Below the pieces are notes generated by a model that ran no database searches, was not told the DNA's origin, and saw nothing but the letters and a program-made list of their open reading frames with translations. Of a stretch of DNA of 11,331 bases, positions 5,840-11,331 are shown one piece after another. The stretch lies in assembly GCA_900759385.1 (NCBI GenBank), contig CAAEUZ010000049.1, positions 1 to 11,331 on the forward strand, given 5' to 3'. Source of the DNA: an uncultured Oscillospiraceae bacterium. GTDB lineage: Bacteria > Bacillota > Clostridia > Oscillospirales > Oscillospiraceae. The number at the start of each line of letters is the position of its first letter. The first letter of the stretch is position 1. A program made the translations under genes and the position numbers.

Positions 5840-7969
5840 ATGGAGAACCTGTTCTGGCTCGGCGTAGTGGGTGCGCTCGTCGCGCTGCTTTTCGCCTATT
5901 CACAGGCGAGGAGGGTAAAGAAGTTTTCGGAGGGCACGCCGACGATGGAGAAGATCGCGGCCGCCATCCGCAAGGGCGCAAACGCTTATCTGAAGCGCCA
6001 GTACAAGACGGTGGCGATCATCTTCGCCATAATTGCCGTCATACTGGCGGTTCTGGCCTACGTGCCCTGGATTGACGGCGAGGGGCTGGTAAACAAGTTC
6101 GTGCCCTTCGCTTTTGTGACGGGAGGCTTCTACTCCTGCATGGCAGGCTTTGTGGGCATGCGCATAGCCACCAGCGCCAACGCGCGCACGGCCAACGCCG
6201 CCAGCGAGAGCCTCAACCGTGGCCTGCGCGTGGCTATCTCCTCCGGCTCGGTCATGGGCTTCACTGTCGTCGGCCTGGGCATACTGGACGTCTCGGTGTG
6301 GTTCCTCATCCTCGAGTACGGCTTCCACTGCGACGCGGAGACGATAGCCAACACGATGGTCATGTTCGGCATGGGCGCTTCCTGTGCGGCCCTGTTTGCC
6401 CGCGTGGGCGGCGGCATATTCACCAAGGCCGCCGACGTCGGCGCGGACCTGGTCGGCAAGGTCGAGGCGGGCATCCCCGAGGACGACCCGCGCAACCCGG
6501 CCACCATCGCAGACAACGTGGGCGACAATGTAGGCGACGTCGCCGGCATGGGCGCGGACCTCTACGAGAGCTACGTCGGTTCCATCCTCGCCACCTTTGC
6601 CATAGGCGCTTCCGCCGGTTACGGCTGGAACGGCATGTTCCTGCCCCTGGCCATCGCCGTAGTTGGCGTCATCTGCTCACTGATCGGCTCATTCATGATC
6701 AAGACCGGCGAGAAGGCCAGCCAGCGCGAGCTGCTCAAGAGCATGCGCACCGGCACCTACTTTGCCGCCGCGCTCTGCGCGGTGCTCTGCATCCCGCTCA
6801 CCTGGTACGTCATGAAGGACGTCGAGGGCGCCAGCTGGATAGGCATCCTCGTCTCCATATTCTGCGGCCTGGCCGCGGGCTGCGCCATCGGCTACGTCAC
6901 CGAGTATTACACCTCGGACACCTATAAGCCCACACAGAACCTGGCCGACGCGACGGAAACCGGCGCGGCCACCACAATAATCGGCGGCATCTCCCTCGGC
7001 ATGGTCAGCACCGCCGCCCCCATACTCATAATCGGCGTGGCGGTCATCGTGAGCTTCCTCGCCAGCGGCGGCACGCTCACCACCGGCAGCGATCTGTACG
7101 AGATATCCTTCAATAACGGTCTCTACGGCATCGGCATCTCCGCCATCGGCATGCTGGCCACCCTGGGCATAACCCTGGCCACCGACGCCTACGGCCCCGT
7201 GGCTGACAACGCCGGCGGCATCGCCGAGATGAGCGGCCTGGGCGAAGAGGTGCGCGAGCGCACGGACGCGCTCGACTCCCTGGGCAACACCACCGCCGCC
7301 ACCGGCAAGGGCTTTGCCATCGGCTCCGCCGCGCTGACCGCTCTGGCGCTGCTGGTAAGCTATGTCGAGGTGGCCGAGGAGGCGCTGGGCGGGCCCATGG
7401 ACCTGTCCGTCACCAACCCGGCCGTGCTGGTGGGCCTCTTTGTCGGCACCATGCTGGTGTTCATCTTCGGCGCGCTCACCATGAGCGCGGTGCAGAAGGC
7501 GGCCCAGCACGTCGTCGTGGAGGTCAGGCGCCAGTTCCGCGAGATCGCGGGCATCATGGAGGGCGAAACCGAGCCGGACTACGAGAGCTGCGTTGACCTC
7601 TGCACCACGGGCGCGCTCAGGGCCATGGTCCTCCCGGCCCTGCTGGCCGTCATTGTCCCCATCGGCACCGGCCTGGTGCTCGGCGTCGAGGGCGTGGTGG
7701 GCCTGCTGGCAGGCACAACCACCTGCGGCTTCGGCATGGCGGTGTTCATGTCCAACTCCGGCGGCGCCTGGGACAATGCGAAGAAGTACATAGAGGCCGG
7801 GCACCACGGCGGCAAGGGCAGCGAGTGCCACAAGTCCGGCGTCATCGGCGACACGGTCGGCGACCCCTTTAAGGACACATCAGGCCCCAGCCTTAACATA
7901 CTCATAAAGCTCTGCTCGACGGTCTCGATAGTCTTCTCCGCCGTCATAGCGAACGTGCACCTGTTCTGA
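5840..7969 (+). CDS. hppA: K+-dependent, Na+-type membrane pyrophosphatase
   Basis: 709-residue integral membrane enzyme that hydrolyses pyrophosphate and uses the energy to pump ions out of the cell; it should have about 16 membrane helices. Pyrophosphate and Mg-binding motifs are intact: DVGADLVGKVE (199-209), the repeated DNVGDNVGD (225-233) and the C-terminal KSGVIGDTVGDPFKDT segment (665-680). In GNTTAATGKG, Ala486 and Gly489 occupy the positions that in K+-independent enzymes are Lys and Thr, so K+ dependence is predicted. In DLYESYVGS the Glu243 is where Na+-pumping members such as the Thermotoga enzyme have it; plant H+ pumps carry it four residues later. Na+ transport is therefore likely, and combined Na+/H+ transport cannot be excluded. 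AGGAGT lies 9 bases before the chosen ATG; a TTG 13 codons upstream directly abuts a GGAGG and is unlikely. It is a single-gene unit with its own promoter and terminator. Confidence 0.96.
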   Translation: MENLFWLGVVGALVALLFAYSQARRVKKFSEGTPTMEKIAAAIRKGANAYLKRQYKTVAIIFAIIAVILAVLAYVPWIDGEGLVNKFVPFAFVTGGFYSCMAGFVGMRIATSANARTANAASESLNRGLRVAISSGSVMGFTVVGLGILDVSVWFLILEYGFHCDAETIANTMVMFGMGASCAALFARVGGGIFTKAADVGADLVGKVEAGIPEDDPRNPATIADNVGDNVGDVAGMGADLYESYVGSILATFAIGASAGYGWNGMFLPLAIAVVGVICSLIGSFMIKTGEKASQRELLKSMRTGTYFAAALCAVLCIPLTWYVMKDVEGASWIGILVSIFCGLAAGCAIGYVTEYYTSDTYKPTQNLADATETGAATTIIGGISLGMVSTAAPILIIGVAVIVSFLASGGTLTTGSDLYEISFNNGLYGIGISAIGMLATLGITLATDAYGPVADNAGGIAEMSGLGEEVRERTDALDSLGNTTAATGKGFAIGSAALTALALLVSYVEVAEEALGGPMDLSVTNPAVLVGLFVGTMLVFIFGALTMSAVQKAAQHVVVEVRRQFREIAGIMEGETEPDYESCVDLCTTGALRAMVLPALLAVIVPIGTGLVLGVEGVVGLLAGTTTCGFGMAVFMSNSGGAWDNAKKYIEAGHHGGKGSECHKSGVIGDTVGDPFKDTSGPSLNILIKLCSTVSIVFSAVIANVHLF

Positions 7970-7977
7970 TAAAAGCC

Positions 7978-8011
7978 AAAGCGCCCCCGCCTGCAGCGGG
8001 GGCGCTTTTTT
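7978..8011. terminator. Strong intrinsic terminator after hppA
   Basis: AAAGCGCCCCCGC (7978-7990), loop CTGCA, GCGGGGGCGC (7996-8005), then six T: a perfect very GC-rich stem with a T-run. The A-run on the left (7978-7980) adds only three pairs for the other direction, so it may also slow transcripts coming from the convergent minus-strand operon. Confidence 0.93.
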
Positions 8012-8044
8012 ATTATGCGATGTCCTCCTGTCCCCGGACGGGCG

Positions 8045-9649
8045 TCAATAGGCGGCAATGCCGCCGTCGGCGCGGGGTTCGGTGGCGCCGCAGAGGACGC
8101 CGTCGCCGCTGCGCCAGATGATCTGGCCGCGCCCGAAGTTGACGCTGTCGCCGCCAGCGAGCTCATGGCCGCGCGCTGCCAGCGCCGATGCCGTGTCCGC
8201 CGGATAGGAGTCCTCCAGCTCGATGCGCCTGCCGCCCGTCCACTGCCAGCGCGGCATGTCCAGGGCCTCCTGCGGGTTCATGCCCAGGTCCAGCAGGTTT
8301 ATCAAAACCTGCACGTGGCCCTGCGGCTGCATGAAGGCGCCCATCACGCCGAAGGGGCCCACCGGCTGGCCGTCCCGGGTGAGGAAGCCGGGGATTATGG
8401 TGTGATAGGGCCGCTTGCCGGGCGCCATGCAGTTCGGCGAGGCCGGGTCCAGGCTGAAGTTGCAGCCGCGGTCGTGCAGGGCTATGCCTGTGCCGGGTAT
8501 CACCACGCCGGAACCGAAGCCGTTGTAGTTGGACTGTATCCAGCTCACCATGTTCCCCTCGGCGTCGGCCGTGCAGAAATACACCGTGCCGCCGCAGTCC
8601 GGCGTGCCGGGCGCCGGCAGGAGCGCCTCGCGTCCGATGAGCGCGCGCCGGGAGGCGAGATACTCCCCGCTGAGCAGCTGCCCGGCTGTATACTCCATGG
8701 CGCCGGGCTCGGCTATGTAGCGTTTACCGTCTGCATAGGCCAGCTTCATGGCTTCTATGGCCCGGTGCACGCTCTCGGGCGAGCCGTCCAGGCGCGGGAG
8801 CCCGTCCAGGATGCCCAGCGTCATGAGCACCACCAGGCCGTGCCCGTTGGGCGGCAGCTCCCAGACCGTGTAGCCGCGGTAGTCCACCGAGATAGGCTCC
8901 ACCCACTCCGGGCGGAAGGCTGCCAGGTCGTCATAGCGCAGCCAGCCTCCCGTGCGGCGCGACCAGGCGTCCGTCTTTTCGGCCAGCCTGCCGCGGTAGA
9001 AGCTCTCGCTGCCCGTCTCCGCTATGTCGCGCAGGCTCCCGGCCAGGTCAGGCAGGCGCACCATCTCCCCGGATTGCGGCGGCGCGCCGCGGAAGGTAAA
9101 CGTATCGAACCAGGGACGGAATACCTCTTCGTCCCTGAAGCGGCTGAAGATGTTAAAATCGTCCCGCCAGAGCCGCGAGACCACAGGCGCGACCGGATAG
9201 CCGTTCTCCGCATAGTCTATGGCGCTGGCAAAGAGCCCCGCGTAGGGCAGGCGGCCGAAGCGCCGGTGAGCCTCGGCCCAGGCGGCGGGGATGCCGGGCA
9301 CGTTCACGGCGTACCAGCCCTGCTCAGGCACGGCGCCGAAGCGCCCGCGCAGGAAGGCCGCGTCCGCCAGGGCCGGGGCCGGCCCGGAGCTGTTGAGCCC
9401 GTAGAGCTTGCCGTCCATCCAGATCTGGGCGAAGGCGTCCCCGCCCAGCCCGTTCGAGGTCGGCTCCACCACCGTGAGCACGGCCGCCGCCGCTATGGCC
9501 GCGTCCACAGCGTTGCCGCCGCGGCGCAGCACATCCAGGCCCGCCTGCGCCGCCAGCGGCTGGCTGGCGCAGACCATGCCCCGTCCCGCCATTACCACGC
9601 GCCTGCGCGAGGCGGCGCGGTAGGACGTTGTGTCAAAAGGAAATGCCAT
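8045..9649 (-). CDS. Gamma-glutamyltransferase-superfamily Ntn-hydrolase, YwrD/HpxW-like
   Basis: 534-residue self-cleaving N-terminal-nucleophile amidohydrolase. The N-terminal part (GMVCASQPLAAQAG, GGNAVDAA, EPTSNGLGGD) is typical of the superfamily. The predicted cleavage nucleophile is T355 in DCGGTVYF, leaving a small subunit of 180 residues. There is no signal peptide, unlike secreted gamma-glutamyltransferases, so it is probably cytoplasmic. At 85-92, LNSSGPAP stands where true gamma-glutamyltransferases have an Arg-containing motif that holds the glutamyl carboxylate. The GVMGAFMQPQGH segment (434-445) is the YwrD/HpxW form of the oxyanion loop. HpxW is an oxamate amidohydrolase and YwrD is poorly characterised, so the substrate is open. 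The gene starts 11 bases after the nitrilase stop, with GGAGG five bases before the ATG, so the two are almost certainly co-transcribed. Confidence 0.9.
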   Translation of the reverse strand: MAFPFDTTSYRAASRRRVVMAGRGMVCASQPLAAQAGLDVLRRGGNAVDAAIAAAAVLTVVEPTSNGLGGDAFAQIWMDGKLYGLNSSGPAPALADAAFLRGRFGAVPEQGWYAVNVPGIPAAWAEAHRRFGRLPYAGLFASAIDYAENGYPVAPVVSRLWRDDFNIFSRFRDEEVFRPWFDTFTFRGAPPQSGEMVRLPDLAGSLRDIAETGSESFYRGRLAEKTDAWSRRTGGWLRYDDLAAFRPEWVEPISVDYRGYTVWELPPNGHGLVVLMTLGILDGLPRLDGSPESVHRAIEAMKLAYADGKRYIAEPGAMEYTAGQLLSGEYLASRRALIGREALLPAPGTPDCGGTVYFCTADAEGNMVSWIQSNYNGFGSGVVIPGTGIALHDRGCNFSLDPASPNCMAPGKRPYHTIIPGFLTRDGQPVGPFGVMGAFMQPQGHVQVLINLLDLGMNPQEALDMPRWQWTGGRRIELEDSYPADTASALAARGHELAGGDSVNFGRGQIIWRSGDGVLCGATEPRADGGIAAY

Positions 9650-9660
9650 AATTACCTCCG

Positions 9661-10584
9661 TTATGCATCGCGCACGTCCAGCTTCAGCACGTCCGGGCGC
9701 GCATAGTGTCCGCAGGCGTCAAACTCCATGCGGCTGGCAGGGACCATGCCCATGTCCAGCTCCGCGCAGATTATGCCCTCGCGGTCCCAGAGCGGCTCGG
9801 TGACATAGTGCCCGTGCGGGTCCACTATGCAGCTGCCGCCGCGGCACACCGTCTCCGGCAGCGCGGCCACTTCCTCCGGCGCGTGCAGCCAGTCCGGGTA
9901 CATGTCCCTCGTGAAATACATGTCGCAGTTGATGAAATAGCAGCGGCCCTCCAGCGCTATGTGCCTGATCGTGCTCTGCCACTCGGGGTTGTCGTTGGTG
10001 TTGGGCGAGATGTAGATCGTCACGCCCTTCTGGTAGAGCGCCGCGCGGGCCAGGGGCATGTAGCTCTCCCAGCATATCATGCTGCCCATCACGCCCCAGG
10101 GCGTGTCCGCCACGGGGAAGAAGCTCCGGTCGGCGTCACCCCAGACAACGCGCTCGGCGCCGGTGGGCTTTAGCTTGCGGTGGCAGGAGTGCACCGCACC
10201 CTCCGGCGTTATGAAGGCGTTGGAGTTGTAGAGCGTGCCCGTCACCGCGTCGCGCTCGGAGATGCCGATGCTGACCCAGACGCCGTGCGCCCTGGCCCGC
10301 TCACAGAGCAGGTCCAGCTCTTTCCCCGGGACCAGCACGGAGTTTGCCGCATACCGCGCCCAGTCGGGGCGCATTTTTTCGTCCCTGTGCCCGACCGTGA
10401 AGCCGAAGGTCAGCCCGTAAGGATAGCCGGGTATAAAGAGCTCGGGGAACACTATCAGCTTTGCCCCCTGCCCCGCCGCCTCGTCGATGAGGCGCGCGGC
10501 CTTCTCCGCGCAGGCGGCGGCGTCGAACATCACCGGCGCGGCCTGCACGACGGCGATGGGGCATATCTTCTCAAAATCTCTCAT
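9661..10584 (-). CDS. Nitrilase (carbon-nitrogen hydrolase, true nitrilase branch)
   Basis: 307-residue cytoplasmic enzyme predicted to hydrolyse an organic nitrile to a carboxylic acid and ammonia. The Glu-Lys-Cys triad is visible: E48 in FPELFIPGYP, K137 in HRKLKPTGAER, and C171 in ICWESYMPLAR. The GYP after the Glu and the CWE-x-YMP context are those of the true nitrilase branch rather than amidases or carbamoylases, and the conserved second Glu (E144) is present. It is a little short, with no long C-terminal tail of the kind that builds spiral filaments in many nitrilases. The start follows an excellent GGGAGG; the open frame upstream runs back into the blaI promoter and is not used. It is first in an operon with the YwrD/HpxW-type hydrolase. 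The natural nitrile is not deducible. Confidence 0.92.
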   Translation of the reverse strand: MRDFEKICPIAVVQAAPVMFDAAACAEKAARLIDEAAGQGAKLIVFPELFIPGYPYGLTFGFTVGHRDEKMRPDWARYAANSVLVPGKELDLLCERARAHGVWVSIGISERDAVTGTLYNSNAFITPEGAVHSCHRKLKPTGAERVVWGDADRSFFPVADTPWGVMGSMICWESYMPLARAALYQKGVTIYISPNTNDNPEWQSTIRHIALEGRCYFINCDMYFTRDMYPDWLHAPEEVAALPETVCRGGSCIVDPHGHYVTEPLWDREGIICAELDMGMVPASRMEFDACGHYARPDVLKLDVRDA

Positions 10585-10603
10585 TTTATCGCCTCCCGTG
10601 GAC

Positions 10604-10629
10604 ATTGTAGCATAGAGTCGGCCCCCGGC
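10604..10629 (-). promoter_or_regulatory. Possible promoter of the nitrilase operon
   Basis: On the minus strand TGCTACAAT ends at 10604: a TACAAT -10 element with the extended TG. The -35 region is poor, the best being TTGCGC about 18 bases upstream. Transcription would start near 10597, giving an unusually short leader of about 13 bases that begins almost at the ribosome binding site. Confidence 0.5.
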
Positions 10630-10670
10630 GCAAGGCCGCGGCGCGTTCCGAAAGATTATGAAATTTCCTA

Positions 10671-10699
10671 TTGACAAGAGAGTCGACATATTGTAGACT
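10671..10699 (+). promoter_or_regulatory. Promoter of the blaI-blaR1-type operon
   Basis: A perfect -35 TTGACA (10671-10676) and a TAGACT -10 (10694-10699) lie 17 bases apart. The start site would be near 10706, with a leader of about 37 bases carrying AAAGGAGG eight bases before the ATG. Operator-like repeats overlap the spacer, the -10 and the early leader. Confidence 0.8.
10682..10698. promoter_or_regulatory. Operator-like dyad 1 for the BlaI-type repressor
   Basis: GTCGACATATTGTAGAC is an imperfect dyad (GTC-ACA...TGT-GAC) lying between -35 and -10. The ACA/TGT core resembles the known TACA-n2-TGTA core of BlaI/MecI operators, but with a three-base centre. Binding here would block RNA polymerase. 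Confidence 0.65.
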
Positions 10700-10708
10700 A
10701 AAATCGTA

Positions 10709-10725
10709 GACGACAGTTTGTAGAC
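10709..10725. promoter_or_regulatory. Operator-like dyad 2 for the BlaI-type repressor
   Basis: GACGACAGTTTGTAGAC matches the first dyad at 14 of 17 positions and starts 27 bases after it, in the early leader around +3 to +19. Between them a third GTAGAC half-site occurs at 10706-10711, so the half-sites at 10693, 10706 and 10720 are spaced by 13 and 14 bases. Confidence 0.65.
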
Positions 10726-10742
10726 CAAAGGAGGTTGCATAT

Positions 10743-11102
10743 ATGGCTGACATAGGACTCGGTGCCATGGAATCCCGTTTTGCCGACATCATCTGGGCGC
10801 GCGAGCCGGTGAGCTCCGCCGAGCTGGTTAAGCTGGCGGAGGGCGAGTTCGGCTGGAAGAAGTCCACCACTTACACGGTGCTCAAGCGCCTGCGCGAGCG
10901 GGGGCTGTTCTGCAATGAGAACGGCACCGTGACCTCGCTTGTATCGCGCGAGGAGTTTTACGCCCAGCGCAGCGAGCACTTTGTGGAGGAGACCTTCTCC
11001 GGCTCCCTGCCCGCCTTCCTGGCCGCCTTCACCTCTCGCAAGAAGCTCTCCCAGAAGGAGATAGCCGAGCTCCAGGCCATCATAGACGGCATGAAGGAGT
11101 GA
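10743..11102 (+). CDS. BlaI/MecI/CopY-family transcriptional repressor
   Basis: 119-residue repressor, the usual length of the family. Residues 1-75 form the winged helix; the family-defining recognition segment WKKSTTYTVLKRLRERGL is plainly present. The C-terminal third is the dimerisation region. In the classical system the dimer sits on dyad operators until the membrane protease BlaR1 senses a signal and the repressor is removed. The downstream gene begins 42 bases later and encodes just such a membrane protein. Two near-identical dyads in its own promoter imply autoregulation. Many clostridial members control functions other than beta-lactam resistance, and no beta-lactamase is visible here, so the signal and targets remain open. 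Confidence 0.93.
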   Translation: MADIGLGAMESRFADIIWAREPVSSAELVKLAEGEFGWKKSTTYTVLKRLRERGLFCNENGTVTSLVSREEFYAQRSEHFVEETFSGSLPAFLAAFTSRKKLSQKEIAELQAIIDGMKE

Positions 11103-11144
11103 CAGGCATGTGCAGTGCCATGAACCGCGAAGGGAGTGAACAAA

Positions 11145-11331
11145 ATGGCAAGCTGCCTTGAAACCGTATTGAACATGAGCCTGACGGCGGGGGCTGTCAT
11201 CCTCGTCGTGCTGCTCGCCCGGGTGCTGCTCAGGCACGCGCCCAGGTGGTGCTCCTACGCGCTGTGGAGCGTGGTGCTCTTCCGCCTGCTCTGCCCCGTC
11301 TCCATAAGCTCGGCCCTGTCCATGCTGAACC
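11145..11331 (+). CDS. BlaR1/MecR1-type M56 membrane peptidase sensor (N-terminal part only)
   Basis: The first 62 codons are present and the gene runs off the right edge. A hydrophobic helix at about 12-28 is followed by the basic loop RHAPRWCSYALW and a second helix (about 39-57) containing the VVLFRLLCPVSISSAL segment. This order is typical of the first two membrane helices of M56 (BlaR1) peptidases. GGGAG eight bases before the ATG supports the start. It follows the BlaI-type gene directly, as expected for a repressor/sensor pair. The metallopeptidase HExxH motif and any outer penicillin-binding domain lie beyond the window, so what it senses cannot be said. Confidence 0.85.
   Translation, partial: MASCLETVLNMSLTAGAVILVVLLARVLLRHAPRWCSYALWSVVLFRLLCPVSISSALSMLN

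Noticed and set aside
6689..7831. Open frame of about 380 codons on the minus strand within hppA
   Set aside because: Antisense shadow of the pyrophosphatase; low-complexity translation and no start signal.
8293..8312. Perfect inverted repeat GCAGGTTT-ATCA-AAACCTGC
   Set aside because: It lies inside the Ntn-hydrolase coding sequence, in the conserved VQVLINLLDLG segment, and has no T-run; coding constraint explains it.
8015..9706. Open frame of about 560 codons on the plus strand, opposite the Ntn-hydrolase
   Set aside because: Its translation is Ala/Arg/His-rich without motifs, and it covers the terminator and a gene with clear catalytic residues on the other strand.
10585..10740. N-terminal extension of the nitrilase by about 52 residues
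   Set aside because: The extension covers the divergent promoter and operators, has no nitrilase similarity, and a strong ribosome site precedes the internal ATG at 10584.
10743..11331. Beta-lactam resistance locus
   Set aside because: Only the regulator and the start of the sensor are present, with no beta-lactamase or penicillin-binding protein in view; the family often regulates other functions in Clostridia.

Overview
The window looks like chromosomal DNA from a GC-rich, low-oxygen Firmicute (Bacillota), most likely a Clostridia/Oscillospiraceae-type gut organism. The reasons are consensus sigma-A promoters, strong AGGAGG-type ribosome binding sites, AT-rich intergenic gaps between GC-rich genes, a BlaI/BlaR1 pair, a YwaF-type membrane protein and a K+-dependent, Na+-type membrane pyrophosphatase. 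This placement is inferred from gene content. I see no rRNA, tRNA, insertion sequence, CRISPR array or phage gene, and no clearly novel system.

Layout, left to right. (1) A sensory block (10-2491): a small membrane-anchored PepSY protein on the minus strand, divergent from an OmpR-type response regulator and its histidine kinase, which overlap by 4 bases. (2) A lipid-like block (2522-5478): a perfect consensus promoter drives a cytoplasmic SGNH/GDSL hydrolase, which converges on two minus-strand genes, a YwaF/TMEM164-type membrane protein and a PlsC-type acyltransferase with a C-terminal zinc ribbon. (3) hppA (5840-7969), a membrane pyrophosphatase whose residues predict K+ dependence and Na+ transport, closed by a strong terminator. 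(4) A minus-strand two-gene operon (8045-10584): a nitrilase followed 11 bases later by an Ntn-hydrolase of the gamma-glutamyltransferase superfamily, of the YwrD/HpxW type. (5) A divergent BlaI-type repressor and the start of a BlaR1/M56-type sensor protease (10671-11331, cut by the window end), with two near-identical 17-base operator-like sites in the blaI promoter.

How the parts may work together. The kinase has a very acidic outer domain and probably senses cations or envelope stress, with the PepSY protein as an accessory. The PlsC-like, YwaF/TMEM164-like and SGNH proteins are three acyl-handling families side by side, which suggests lipid remodelling, though this is unproven. The nitrilase and the Ntn-hydrolase are probably co-transcribed and may act on one nitrogen compound in two steps. 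BlaI/BlaR1 likely autoregulates and controls genes beyond the right edge. The most useful leads are the nitrilase/Ntn-hydrolase operon, the twin operators, the zinc-ribbon acyltransferase and the possible acyltransferase role of the YwaF-type protein.
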